From: Gp13-AA77 sp035578005 | GTDB lineage: Bacteria; Acidobacteriota; Terriglobia; UBA7540 | Assembly: GCA_035578005.1 (NCBI GenBank) | Contig: DATJYK010000444.1 | Location: forward strand, 20,035 to 84,034 | Length of the DNA stretch: 64,000 nucleotides | Direction of reading: 5' to 3' | Part shown: piece by piece, positions 32,840 to 42,004 of the stretch | How the letters are laid out: every line of letters starts with the position of its first letter | Position numbering within the stretch: position 1 is the stretch's first letter | The notes under the pieces: generated by a model | What the model was told of the DNA's origin: nothing | What the model saw: the letters and a program-made list of their open reading frames with translations, nothing else | Databases searched by the model: none | Made by a program: the position numbers and the translations under genes

Positions 32840-35509
32840 ATGTCGCTTGTTTCCGGAACCAGGCTCGGTCCTTATGAAATCCTTTCGTCGCTGGGCGCCG
32901 GCGGCATGGGTGAAGTGTATCGGGCGCGCGACGCGCGCCTTGAGCGCGACGTAGCCATCAAGGTGCTGCCGGCATCGTATTCGGCCGATGCCGACCGCTT
33001 GCGCCGCTTTGAACAGGAAGCCCGCGCCGCGAGCCAGCTCAACCATCCGAACATTGTGACGGTGCACGATTTCGGCACGCACGAAGGCGCGCCCTACGTG
33101 GTGCAGGAATTGCTCGAAGGCGAGACACTTCGTCAGCGGATCGAGTCTGGGTCGCTCGGAGCGCGCAAGGCCACCGAGTACGCACTTGAGATCGCGCACG
33201 GCCTGGCCGCAGCCCACGACAAAGGCATCGTGCACCGCGATCTGAAACCCGAGAACATCTTCATCACCGCCGACGGCCGCGTGAAGATTCTGGACTTCGG
33301 GCTTGCCAAGTTGCTCGCGAGCGATGGGAGCGAACCCGACAGCGCTCGCACGGCCACGCTCGAAACCCTCCCCGGCGTTGTCATGGGCACGGCCGGATAT
33401 ATGTCGCCTGAGCAGGTGCGCGCGCAACCCGCTGACGCCCGCTCCGACATCTTTTCCTCCGGCGCCATTCTCTATGAAATGCTCACCGGCCGCCGTGCCT
33501 TCCGGCGCGATACGTCGGCGGAAACCATGACGGCGATTCTCAAGGAAGAGCCGCCGGAACTCTCGACGTCAGGTAGGAACGTTCCGCCGCCGCTTCAGCG
33601 GATCGTGGACCATTGCCTTGAAAAGAGCGCGGCGCATCGCTTTCAATCGGCCAAAGACCTGGCCTTTGCCCTCAGCGCGCTTTCCGGATCGGCAACTACA
33701 CCCAGTTTCGCCAGTCTGCCTGCCATCGAAGCGCCCCGTCGGCGAGGATGGGTGCTGTGGGCTGCGATCGCAGTCGCAGCGGCGGCCGGATTGTTCGCGG
33801 CTTATCTGGCCGTCAAGCGGCCTGCGCCGGCGGAACGGATGCAGTTCGCGATTCCTCTCCAGAATGACGCCGTCAACCTGGCGCTTTCCGTCGACGGGCG
33901 GATGCTGGCCGTTGTGGAGCGCGACGACGCGTCGGGCGAAAACATGCTCTATTTCGAGCGCCTCGGCGCGAACGGCGCCACGCGGTTGGAGGGAACCGAA
34001 GGCGCTTCGTATCCCTTCTGGTCGCCGGATGACGCGAGCATCGGATTTTTCGCGGACGGGAAGCTGCAGAAGGTCGGCATCGCGGGCGGCGCACCGCAAG
34101 TGCTGGCTACGGCTCCGCGCGGCCGCGGAGGATCGTGGGGCAGCCGGGGCGTGATCATCTATTCGCCGGACGCGGGCGGTCCGCTGTGGCGCGTCAATTT
34201 TGACGGGAGCGGCCCGGCGCCGCTCACCGACAAGGTCTACCTCTCCAACGAGACTTCGCACCGCTGGCCCCAGTTTCTGCCGGACGGCGAGCATTTCCTC
34301 TTCTGGTCGGGCACCTTCAGTAGCGGCCCTGAAAACCTCAAAGACGGAATCTACCTGAGTTCGCTCGCGGCCAAAGAGAAGAAACTAACTCAGCGGACTG
34401 AAGCCAACGCGGTTTACACGAACGGACGCCTATATTATCTGGACGAGAGAAAGAGCCTGATCAGCGCTCCTTTTGACGCTAGCAAGGGAAGGGTCACGGG
34501 CGAGTACCGGGTGGTGTCGGATCACGTCAGTTACGAGCCTTCGGTGAATTACAGCGCCTTCGCCGCCGGAGGAGACGATACGGTGGTTTACAGCGCTGGA
34601 GCCGGAGCCATCGCGCTCTCAGCCTTGGTGTGGTACGACCGAAGCGGCAAGGAGGTGGGACGCATCGGCGCGCCCGGGGTGATCGCGAATCCCTCGATCG
34701 CGCCCGACGCGAATCGCGTGGTGGCCGACATTGCCGATCTCAAGACCTCTAACGTCGACGTCTGGATCGAAGACCTCAATCACGGCACGGCCTCCCGCTT
34801 TACCTTCGACCCTGCCGAGGAAGCAACGGCGGTCTGGTCGCGCGACGGGCGAACCATCGCCTATCGATACAACGGCACCGCCGGAGCGGGAATCCTCACG
34901 ATTAAGCAGGCGAGCGGACTCGAGCCCGCGAGGGCGCTTTACACGACCCGGCCCCAAGACGACATCCTGCCGAACTCGTGGAGCTACGACAGCCAGAGCA
35001 TCCTCTGCACTTATGAGCCGGCGGGAGGCGGCTCGAACCTGGTGCTGGTAAACGCTGCCTCCGGCAAGGTGAGCCCGTTTCTCACCGGCCAGGCGAGCGA
35101 AACCAATGGAATGATCTCGCCGGATGGCAAGTGGGCGGCCTACGCGTCGAATGACTCCGGCGAATGGGAAATCTACGTCACCACGTTTCCGGGCGCGCAG
35201 GGGAAGTGGCAGGTGTCGCCGGGCGGCGGCACCGAACCCCGATGGCGAGGCGACGGGAAGGAAATCTTCTATATCGACCCAAAAGGAACGCTGACTGCCG
35301 TGCCGGTGAATGCCGGCGAAACGTTTTCCACCGGGGTAGCCTCGCCGCTTTTCCAGATTCACGGGCGAGCGCCCGTCTCGAATACCGACCTTTACACCTA
35401 CGACGTTTCTAAAGGTGGAGACCGCTTCCTCGTGAATCGCTACGTCAAACCCGACTCTGTGGAACCGTTGACGATCGTGCTCAACGCGACCGCCGGAGCG
35501 AAAAACTAA
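32840..35509 (+). CDS. Membrane Ser/Thr protein kinase with C-terminal TolB/PD40-like beta-propeller
   Basis: 889 aa. The kinase domain spans residues 11-280: Gly loop LGAGGMGEVYRARD, catalytic Lys41 in VAIKVLP, HRDLKPEN with Asp134, DFG at 152-154, GTAGYMSPEQ, and R268 in 'HRFQSAKDLA'. The eukaryotic-like (Hanks) core is complete and should be active. One membrane helix (about 304-325) separates it from an outer domain of about 560 residues with WD40/PD40-like blades (SVDGRMLAVVERDD, YPFWSPDDASIGFFADGKL, WSRDGRTIAYRYNG, ISPDGKWAAYASNDSGEWEIYV). This receptor-like layout is very common in Acidobacteria. The ligand and target are unknown. A secreted TPR protein follows 78 bp downstream. Confidence 0.93.
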   Translation: MSLVSGTRLGPYEILSSLGAGGMGEVYRARDARLERDVAIKVLPASYSADADRLRRFEQEARAASQLNHPNIVTVHDFGTHEGAPYVVQELLEGETLRQRIESGSLGARKATEYALEIAHGLAAAHDKGIVHRDLKPENIFITADGRVKILDFGLAKLLASDGSEPDSARTATLETLPGVVMGTAGYMSPEQVRAQPADARSDIFSSGAILYEMLTGRRAFRRDTSAETMTAILKEEPPELSTSGRNVPPPLQRIVDHCLEKSAAHRFQSAKDLAFALSALSGSATTPSFASLPAIEAPRRRGWVLWAAIAVAAAAGLFAAYLAVKRPAPAERMQFAIPLQNDAVNLALSVDGRMLAVVERDDASGENMLYFERLGANGATRLEGTEGASYPFWSPDDASIGFFADGKLQKVGIAGGAPQVLATAPRGRGGSWGSRGVIIYSPDAGGPLWRVNFDGSGPAPLTDKVYLSNETSHRWPQFLPDGEHFLFWSGTFSSGPENLKDGIYLSSLAAKEKKLTQRTEANAVYTNGRLYYLDERKSLISAPFDASKGRVTGEYRVVSDHVSYEPSVNYSAFAAGGDDTVVYSAGAGAIALSALVWYDRSGKEVGRIGAPGVIANPSIAPDANRVVADIADLKTSNVDVWIEDLNHGTASRFTFDPAEEATAVWSRDGRTIAYRYNGTAGAGILTIKQASGLEPARALYTTRPQDDILPNSWSYDSQSILCTYEPAGGGSNLVLVNAASGKVSPFLTGQASETNGMISPDGKWAAYASNDSGEWEIYVTTFPGAQGKWQVSPGGGTEPRWRGDGKEIFYIDPKGTLTAVPVNAGETFSTGVASPLFQIHGRAPVSNTDLYTYDVSKGGDRFLVNRYVKPDSVEPLTIVLNATAGAKN

Positions 35510-35575
35510 TCGCGGTGCATCTCACGTACGGGCCCCCCTACGCCTGAAATTGGGACACTACCTGCTGGGTTTAGA

Positions 35576-35581
35576 TATAAT
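35576..35581 (+). promoter_or_regulatory. Perfect TATAAT 7 bp before a start codon (leaderless-type promoter)
   Basis: TATAAT at 35576-35581 is followed by GGCGCG and the ATG at 35588, so transcription would begin at or within 1-2 nt of the start codon. The upstream GGGACA (18-bp spacing) is a weak -35. The gene has no ribosome-binding site, which fits leaderless translation. Confidence 0.45.
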
Positions 35582-35587
35582 GGCGCG

Positions 35588-37261
35588 ATGAAAATCTCAG
35601 TAACCTTTCTGCTCATGCTGGGGGCTCTGCCCGTTGCGGCTCAGACGGCGCACCCCTCTTCGACGGGTCTTGCCGCTACCGCCAAGGACGAACGGCTTGG
35701 CACCGTCTCGTTCCCCGTGACCTGCGCAAGCTCCTCGCAGGCGCCCTTCAACCGAGGCGTAGCTCTGCTGCATGATTTCTGGTACGAAGAGGCACGCAGC
35801 CAGTTCGACCGGCTTGCGAAGAGCGACCCGGACTGCGCCATGGCGCACTGGGGCGTGGCCATGAGCGTCTTTCACCAAATCTGGGGCCGCCCCGATGCGG
35901 ACGACATGAGGCTGGGATGGGCGGAGATGCAAAAGGCGCAGGCGCTCATCTCGGGCGCCGCGGGCACCGCGATCGCCGAGCGGGAGCGCGCTTATATCGC
36001 CGCACTCGCCGGCTTCTATCGTCCGGGCGCCGGGGAATTTCCGGCACGCGTTGCGGCTTACTCGGCGGCGATGGACCGCCTATTCGCCCAGTATCCCGGC
36101 GATGTGGACGCCGGCGCCTTCTACGCGCTTTCGCTGCTTGCGGCCAGGGGACCGGACGACACGAGCCTCTCGGCGGAGCGCCAGGCGATGGCCGTGCTGG
36201 CGCCGTTCTTCGCAAAGTATCCCGATCATCCCGGCGTGGTGCACTACATCATCCACTCTTGCGACAACCCGAGGATGGCCCCGGACGGGTTGGCCGCCGC
36301 CGACCACTATGGCGAGATCGCGCAGTCGGGCCCGCACGCATTCCACATGCCGGGGCACATCTATGCGCGCCTGGGCCTGTGGCCGCAGGACATTGCCTCC
36401 CAACTCGGCTCCATCGCAGCCTCGCAGGCCGCGGAGGCGCGCGGCGAGAGCGGCATCATGGATGAGCCGCACTCCTACGACTTCCTGCTTTATGCCTATC
36501 TGCAAAGCGGCCAGGACGCTCGCGCCAAAGCGGTGCTCGATCAGATCTCAGCGCCGTTGACCACAATCGCATCGATGCCGGGCATGGGCTCTGCCTACAT
36601 GGATGGAATGGTACCGTACTATCGCATGAAACTGCCCATTTTCTACGCGCTCGAGATGCGCAACTGGGAATCGGCGGCGGCCATGGAACCTGTCGCCGGA
36701 TCGCCGCCCGAGGTGTCCACCCTGGTGTACTGGGCGCGAGCGCTGGCTCACGGACGCCTGCGCCAGCCGGAGCAGGCGCGGGCCGACCTCGCGCGCTACG
36801 ACGAGTTAATGGCCGAGCTCCGGAAAGGCAAAGACGCCTACAAGGCCGAGGGCACCGGCGCGAAGATCGATCGCGGCGAGATGCTGGCTTGGATCGCATT
36901 CGCCGAAGGCAAGCGCGACGAGGCGCTGAAGAACATGGGAACCGCCGCAGACCTGCAGGACAAGGTGGGCCAGGCTGAGGTCGATATCCCTGCACGTGAA
37001 ATGTACGCCGATATGCTGCTGGAGTTCGGCCAGCCCGATCGGGCCTTGGCCGAGTACGCCGTGGCGCTGAAGCTCAGCCCCAACCGGCTGAACGGCCTCT
37101 ACAACGCCGGCCGGGCGGCAGAAGCCGCCGGCGACAAGCCGAAGGCGGCGTCCTACTACACGGCGCTGCTGAAATCCACCGGCAACGGAGAGAACTCCAC
37201 TCGTCCCGAACTCGCCCACGCCAGGAGTTTCGTCTCCTCCACGGAGCGGGCGTCCAATTAG
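35588..37261 (+). CDS. Secreted tetratricopeptide-repeat protein
   Basis: 557 aa with signal peptide MKISVTFLLMLGALPVAAQ. The N-terminal half is a recognisable acidobacterial/proteobacterial type: FNRGVALLHDFWYEEARSQFDRLAKSDPDCAMAHWGVAMSVFHQIW, then GVVHYIIHSCDNP and GPHAFHMPGHIYARLGLW, where conserved His residues (H in HYIIH, HAFHMPGHIY) may bind metal. The C-terminal half has TPRs (ADMLLEFGQPDRALAEYAVALKLSPNRLNGLYNAGRAAEAAGD). Family members are of unknown biochemical function. The start is fixed by the leaderless promoter and signal peptide. It may belong with the upstream kinase, but it has its own promoter. Confidence 0.82.
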   Translation: MKISVTFLLMLGALPVAAQTAHPSSTGLAATAKDERLGTVSFPVTCASSSQAPFNRGVALLHDFWYEEARSQFDRLAKSDPDCAMAHWGVAMSVFHQIWGRPDADDMRLGWAEMQKAQALISGAAGTAIAERERAYIAALAGFYRPGAGEFPARVAAYSAAMDRLFAQYPGDVDAGAFYALSLLAARGPDDTSLSAERQAMAVLAPFFAKYPDHPGVVHYIIHSCDNPRMAPDGLAAADHYGEIAQSGPHAFHMPGHIYARLGLWPQDIASQLGSIAASQAAEARGESGIMDEPHSYDFLLYAYLQSGQDARAKAVLDQISAPLTTIASMPGMGSAYMDGMVPYYRMKLPIFYALEMRNWESAAAMEPVAGSPPEVSTLVYWARALAHGRLRQPEQARADLARYDELMAELRKGKDAYKAEGTGAKIDRGEMLAWIAFAEGKRDEALKNMGTAADLQDKVGQAEVDIPAREMYADMLLEFGQPDRALAEYAVALKLSPNRLNGLYNAGRAAEAAGDKPKAASYYTALLKSTGNGENSTRPELAHARSFVSSTERASN

Positions 37262-37738
37262 CCTGTAGCTCTCACGACCGTTCGACCCGAGCGTGAAAGG
37301 GTACGGCCTCAGCCGTGCGGGGTGAGCGTTCGTGGTAGCCTTCGCCTCGCGCCGAAATGCGTAGTGCAGCTTCGGCGCCGTTGCGCGCGTAAGCCGCGAT
37401 GTTTCCTCGGGCCATATACCAGGCGCTTGCCGGACGGCGGCTGCACGGAAAGTACCTTCCGAGTCGCCGACAGCTCGGGCACAATGCGCGCAAACGCACC
37501 CAGTTGGTTATAAAGGACACTTTGGGATTTCTGCCCTCCACGGACCGAGCTCTGCGAAAATGGGCCGCATTAGGTATACCCGAATGCCCGCAGATCGAAA
37601 GTGCTCAAGATATGGTGAGCTGGTTCGGATACCGGTGGGCTCCTGACTCCCAACATCAGAATTACAGGAAAGCGGCTCGATGAAAGCTTCCCGATTTGCT
37701 GACGTGATTGCGAGCCCTGTTCCCGGCAGCGAGGCGCT
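37262..37738. other. Gene-poor spacer (477 bp)
   Basis: Frames of up to 94 codons exist on both strands, but none has recognisable motifs, a ribosome site or convincing composition. Nothing repetitive or structured was seen beyond a weak GCCGT..GGTGAGCG region. The FAD monooxygenase start at 37739 has no strong ribosome-binding site. Confidence 0.3.
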
Positions 37739-39313
37739 ATGCCGTACGACGTGGTGATTGCAGGCGCAGGACCCGTCGGCCTGCTCCTCGCGTGTGAGCT
37801 AAGGCTTGCCGGCGTCTCGGTGTTGGTGCTTGAAAAGCTCGCAGATCCGAATCTCCCCATCAAGGCTGGTGCGATTGGAGGCCGGGCCCTCAACATCCCT
37901 TCAATGGAGATTTTTTATAGGCGTGGCCTGCTTCCTGCCGTGAAGAAGGGAGCGCTCTGGTGGACCGACGCATCAGCCGCTGGCAAAGGACTCGAGGCCG
38001 CCGTACGGGGCGCCGCTTGGTTCGTGGCGTCCGGCGGCGCCCCGAATCTCACCAAAAGCCCACCCGGGCTTGCCGGCTATCTCGGGATGACCTTGGACGC
38101 AAATGCTGTTGACTATAATGACCCCGAATTCGCTGGGCGAGGTCCCGCGGCCGCCGGCGGCGCCATTTCCCAGCAGAATCTCGAAACTTTGCTCAGCGAG
38201 CGCGCCGCGCAATTGCAGGTCGAGATTCGGTTCGGAGCGGGCGTCAGCGATTTCTCAGCAGACCGCGGCGGTGTTACGGTTCATGCCGGCGGGACCACGG
38301 TTCGCTCGGGGTGGCTTGTTGGCTGTGACGGCGGGCGAAGCGCGGTCAGGAAACTCGCCGGTTTTGAGTTTCCCGGAACCGATTCTGAGATTAGCGGCTA
38401 CGCCGCAATGGTCGAAATTGCCGATCCCCAGAAGCTTTCTCACGGCTGGAAGCGCACGGTCCACGGAACATATGTAAACGGTCCCATGCCAGGCAGAATT
38501 CTGACAGTGGAATTCGACGGTCCACCTGAAGACCGGGACGCTCCCATCACCCTGGAAGAGCTGCAAACAAGCTTGAGGAAGGTCTCCGGGACTGACTTAA
38601 TCCTTACCGCCGTTTACGCGGCCACGCGGTGGACCGACAACGCCCGTCAGGCCAGCACCTATCGGCTTGGACGAGTTCTGTTGGCGGGAGACGCTGCCCA
38701 TGTTCATGCACCCATTGGCGGTCAGGGCCTTAATCTTGGTCTTGGAGACGCATTCAATCTGGGGTGGAAGCTCGCCGCGACGGTGAAGGGATGGGCCCCC
38801 GAGACGCTTCTTGACACCTACACGACCGAGCGTCACCCTATCGGCGCTTGGACCCTCAAATGGACCAGAGCACAGGTTACATTGATGAGTCCCAAGCGTC
38901 GTGGACTTACTCTCGCGCCGATTATTGCGGACATCATGGGAGGGCCTGGTGGAGCAACATCCCTTGCGAAGAGAATCTCCGGGGTATGGCAACGCTACGA
39001 TCTACCCGGCGATCATCCCTTAATCGGACAGAGTGCGCCCGATCTTGAATTCGAAGACGGCAGAAGGCTCGGCGAGTTCTGCCGTGACGGACACGCCCTT
39101 CTATTTAACTTTGGGGGTGACGCGCGGATCTCCACGTTGGGCGCGCGCTGGCGCGACCGGCTTAGCGTCATAGCCACCAGACTGAAGGAGAGTTCCGATT
39201 TGACGACTCTCTTCGTGCGGCCCGACGGTTTCGTTGCTTGGGCCTCGAATGGAGAACTCGACCTGCATCGTGCCGCTTCTGCTCTGTCAACATGGCTCGG
39301 GAATAGGGAGTAG
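37739..39313 (+). CDS. FAD-dependent monooxygenase (aromatic hydroxylase / Rox type)
   Basis: 524 aa, PF01494-type flavoprotein hydroxylase. FAD motif GAGPVGLLLACELRLAGVSVLVLEK lies at residues 8-32. The DG motif (VGCDGGRSAVRKLAGFEFPGT) is near 200. RVLLAGDAAHVHAPIGGQGLNLGLGDAFNLGWKLA near 315 binds the FAD ribityl/phosphate. The C-terminal thioredoxin-like domain (DHPLIGQSAPDLEFEDGRRLGEF) is as in phenol hydroxylase or rifampicin monooxygenase relatives. It would insert one oxygen into an aromatic substrate using NAD(P)H. The substrate is unknown. It lies 189 bp upstream of the 73-aa / radical SAM pair on the same strand, but a separate promoter intervenes. Confidence 0.9.
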   Translation: MPYDVVIAGAGPVGLLLACELRLAGVSVLVLEKLADPNLPIKAGAIGGRALNIPSMEIFYRRGLLPAVKKGALWWTDASAAGKGLEAAVRGAAWFVASGGAPNLTKSPPGLAGYLGMTLDANAVDYNDPEFAGRGPAAAGGAISQQNLETLLSERAAQLQVEIRFGAGVSDFSADRGGVTVHAGGTTVRSGWLVGCDGGRSAVRKLAGFEFPGTDSEISGYAAMVEIADPQKLSHGWKRTVHGTYVNGPMPGRILTVEFDGPPEDRDAPITLEELQTSLRKVSGTDLILTAVYAATRWTDNARQASTYRLGRVLLAGDAAHVHAPIGGQGLNLGLGDAFNLGWKLAATVKGWAPETLLDTYTTERHPIGAWTLKWTRAQVTLMSPKRRGLTLAPIIADIMGGPGGATSLAKRISGVWQRYDLPGDHPLIGQSAPDLEFEDGRRLGEFCRDGHALLFNFGGDARISTLGARWRDRLSVIATRLKESSDLTTLFVRPDGFVAWASNGELDLHRAASALSTWLGNRE

Positions 39314-39431
39314 AGGCCTCGCTGTTCGAACAGCGTCTCGCCTGCGTCGCCCGGCGCGGCTATGTGGCTCGGATGAGGTCAATTTGTGCAATAGCCACTC
39401 GATAACCCTTTTACCTTCTTATATTTCTCTC

Positions 39432-39460
39432 TTGTCTTCGTATTTCTTAAGGTCTAGTAT
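39432..39460 (+). promoter_or_regulatory. Putative sigma70-type promoter
   Basis: TTGTCT (39432-39437), a 17-bp spacer and TAGTAT (39455-39460) lie in an AT-rich island (about 39395-39500) unlike the GC-rich surroundings, 42 bp before the 73-aa gene. Four of six bases match consensus in each box. Confidence 0.35.
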
Positions 39461-39502
39461 TGCAGTGCTACATACTTTACCGTACGCCGAGAGGAGATAG
39501 AC

Positions 39503-39724
39503 ATGGCAGCCGAGCGTGAATTGCCGGATTTTTTGCGGTTTGTGCCTAGACCGATAGGTGACTGGATCGACATGCAGTTCGTTCTGCAAGAAGTTGAGCA
39601 GGAACTCCGGAGCGAAGTGCTGGCCGTTGGGCTTGAAACGATGGCCAACGCGCACCGAGCTATTGCCGAGGGTGCGGCAAAGGTTGCCAGCATACTTCGC
39701 GGGGTCGAGCAAAAACGGGGGTAG
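39503..39724 (+). CDS. 73-aa protein of unknown function, coupled to a radical SAM gene
   Basis: MAAERELPDFLRFVPRPIG, then DWIDMQFVLQEVEQELR, then a helical Ala/Glu-rich end (AVGLETMANAHRAIAEGAAKVASILRGVEQKRG). GAGGAG lies 6 nt before the ATG, an unusually good ribosome site for this window. Its stop is one base before the radical SAM start, so translation is surely coupled. No Cys, no signal peptide, no membrane segment. I do not recognise a family. It could be a small subunit, a leader-binding chaperone-like partner or, less likely (it lacks a typical core), a peptide substrate of the enzyme. Confidence 0.7.
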   Translation: MAAERELPDFLRFVPRPIGDWIDMQFVLQEVEQELRSEVLAVGLETMANAHRAIAEGAAKVASILRGVEQKRG

Positions 39725-39725
39725 C

Positions 39726-41384
39726 ATGCTCCCTGGTGCGCAAAGCGGGTCGTCTGTCGACCCGCCGGTGAGGCCTGGCGGGACAGCGGAGATAGCCCTG
39801 ATCGGCTATCAAGATCAGGGCAATCTCGGGATGGGGTATTTGTCTGCCGTGCTACAGCAGCGGGGGCACACCGTCCAGATGATTGATGTTCGCGATGGGC
39901 CGGAAAAAATTGCAGAGCGGCTTGTATCGCGGCAGCCTCTCGTGGTCGGCTTTTCTCTTATCTTCCAGGCTTTCTTACCCCAGTTTCGAAGAGTTGCCAG
40001 CCGGTTGCGGGATGCCGGAATCACCTCACACTTTACAATTGGCGGGCATTTCCCTAGCCTGTGTCACGACGAGGCGCTAAAGCACTTCCCTGAGTTGGAC
40101 AGTGTCGTGCGATTCGAAGGCGAGCACACCCTCGTCGATCTCGTCGATCGTCTTCTCAGCAACAGAGATTGGCGCGAGACCCCCGGGCTGGCCTTCCTCA
40201 AGGACGGTCAAGTCGCAGAAAGCGAGCCGCGGCCTCTCGTACAGGATCTTGATTCTCTCCCCTACCCGTACCGCCCCTTCGAACCTGAGCAGATCGGCGG
40301 GTTTCCTACATTGCCGCTGCTGGCGAGCCGCGGCTGCGCACGTCGGTGTTCGTTCTGCTCAATCCACACCTTTTACCGGAATGCGCCCGGCAAAGTTGTT
40401 CGGGTGCGCAAGCCCGTGAAAGTTGTCGAAGAGATGCTGTACCTGCTCCAGCATCTCGGTGTTCGCGTCATCCTTTTCCAGGACGACGACTTTCCCCTTT
40501 GGGGCTTGGCCGGGCGGCGCTGGGCGGACGAGTTGGTGGAGCGCATGTACGACGCGGGATTAGTCGATCGCATGATCTGGAAGATCAGTTGCCGCGCTGA
40601 ATATGTGGAGTCCGAATTGTTCCGAAAGCTGCGCGATGCCGGTCTCTTCCTTGTGTACATGGGTCTTGAGTCTGGTACTGAACAGGGACTCAGAGTGCTG
40701 AACAAACAGATGTCTGTGGAGGAGAACCTGGCGGCGGTTCGAACCCTGAAAGAGCTTGAATTGAACGTTTCCTATGGGTTCATGCTCTTTGATCCGTCGA
40801 GCACCTTCGAATCCGTCCGGGAGAACTTGGCCTTTTTGAAGAACATCACCGGCGACGGGCGCGCTGCAGCGACGTTCTCCCGAATGCTGCCCTACGGAGG
40901 CACTCCGATCCGTGACGCTCTAAGAACCGAGGGGCGCCTGCGCGGGGACCTGACGCGGCCCGACTACGATTTTCTGGACCTTCGCTTAAACGAGTTCTAT
41001 CGCCTACTAACACCCACGGTTCGCCCGTGGATTCACCATCAGGGGCTTACGTACCAGTTGGAGTACGCTTGGGATGAATTTACTACCGTGACCCGGCTCG
41101 CGCGAGGGCTGCAAGGCGCCGAAGAGTACGGCAAGGCACTGCAGTCCCTGACGAAAGAAAGCAACGAGCGCTTGTTCCAGCATGTCGAGGAATGCCTGGA
41201 CGGCTTTGAACAGGGAGACCGTTCGAAGCTGGCTGGCGGGCCAGCGCGCGCTTACTGTGAAGCGGGTGGCAAACAGCTTCTCGCACTCCGCAATAGCTTC
41301 ATCGCACGTAATGTGGAGCTCTTGGTTGATGTGGTGAGCGAAGACTGCAAGAGCGGCCCCGTATTGATGCCGCAAATTCACTAA
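39726..41384 (+). CDS. Radical SAM enzyme with cobalamin-binding-like N-terminal domain
   Basis: 552 aa from the ATG at 39726. Residues 20-150 have the Rossmann pattern of a B12-binding domain (IALIGYQDQGNLGMGYLSAVLQQRGHTVQMIDV, FTIGGHFPSLC, VRFEGEHTLVDLV), but the DxHxxG cobalt-binding motif is not seen. The radical SAM core follows: ASRGCARRCSFCSIHTFY gives CxxxCxxC at about residue 200, then FQDDDFPLWG, a GGE-like region, and VYMGLESGTEQGLRVLNKQMS. A C-terminal domain of about 170 residues (GGTPIRDALRTEGRL to the end) is helical with no extra Fe-S Cys cluster. This is the class of BchE- and PhpK-like methylases/cyclases. The reaction is unknown. It is translationally coupled to the 73-aa gene. 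Confidence 0.88.
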   Translation: MLPGAQSGSSVDPPVRPGGTAEIALIGYQDQGNLGMGYLSAVLQQRGHTVQMIDVRDGPEKIAERLVSRQPLVVGFSLIFQAFLPQFRRVASRLRDAGITSHFTIGGHFPSLCHDEALKHFPELDSVVRFEGEHTLVDLVDRLLSNRDWRETPGLAFLKDGQVAESEPRPLVQDLDSLPYPYRPFEPEQIGGFPTLPLLASRGCARRCSFCSIHTFYRNAPGKVVRVRKPVKVVEEMLYLLQHLGVRVILFQDDDFPLWGLAGRRWADELVERMYDAGLVDRMIWKISCRAEYVESELFRKLRDAGLFLVYMGLESGTEQGLRVLNKQMSVEENLAAVRTLKELELNVSYGFMLFDPSSTFESVRENLAFLKNITGDGRAAATFSRMLPYGGTPIRDALRTEGRLRGDLTRPDYDFLDLRLNEFYRLLTPTVRPWIHHQGLTYQLEYAWDEFTTVTRLARGLQGAEEYGKALQSLTKESNERLFQHVEECLDGFEQGDRSKLAGGPARAYCEAGGKQLLALRNSFIARNVELLVDVVSEDCKSGPVLMPQIH

Positions 41385-41617
41385 GCGCTTTTGTAAGGGG
41401 CCGGCGCCCTCTTAGGACGCTGCGATCCGCAATTGCCCTATTTGGCAGTTCCTGAATGTACAAACTCCAGGAAACGGCTCGCCGTCCCCACGGGTAGGGC
41501 AAACCCCACCCCTAGATCATTTTGGGGGGCGTTGTTCCGGATGCGCCCGCCAGCCGGCGGTGAACGGTTTCGCGCAAAAACGTCCGTAAACTAGCCTACA
41601 TATAAAACCGTCATGAC

Positions 41618-41646
41618 TTGACAGCCTGACCCGTCTGTGATAGGGT
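41618..41646 (+). promoter_or_regulatory. Strong promoter-like sequence with no gene downstream
   Basis: TTGACA (41618-41623), a 17-bp spacer and TAGGGT (41641-41646, preceded by TGA). The -35 box is perfect and the spacing optimal. The following 700 bp hold no convincing reading frame; a 41-codon frame from ATG 41663 is the first possibility. A non-coding transcript is an alternative. Confidence 0.35.
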
Positions 41647-41873
41647 GGGAAGGTGAATCAGAATGGGGCGGGACAGGATCAAGGTGGCCGGGGACGCGGC
41701 CGAAGGCGATGCTGTTCGAGGGGGCTGGAAGGGTTCGCCAGTTGGGGCGGGCATTGCGGGCATTGCGGAGATGTTATGGGGGCTGTGAAATGGGCGACCT
41801 CAACAGGTTATGGTGGCGATGGAACGGTGGAGGAAAGGCACAGCGGGTTATACAACTGGTTACCCAGGGCCCA

Positions 41874-41917
41874 CCTCCCCTCCACCCCCCTACACCCCCC
41901 CACCCCCCCTACCCCCC
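41874..41917 (-). other. G-quadruplex-prone tract
   Basis: C runs of 6, 7, 7 and 6 separated by 1-3 bases (TA, CA and similar) follow CCACCTCCCC. The minus strand thus has four consecutive G6-7 runs, well within the classical quadruplex spacing. Nothing comparable occurs elsewhere in the window, apart from the short C8G6 tracts at 4723, 5074 and 19512. Confidence 0.6.
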
Positions 41918-42004
41918 AAAGCCAAGAGGTTATTTAGAATCAGCACGTTACGCAATTTTGGGTTCGTGCCAAAGCCAAGAAGTTATGTGGAATCAACAGC
42001 TTGG

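Noticed and set aside
37399..37683. 94-codon frame before the FAD monooxygenase
   Set aside because: No ribosome site, no recognisable motif, and competing frames on the other strand of similar length.
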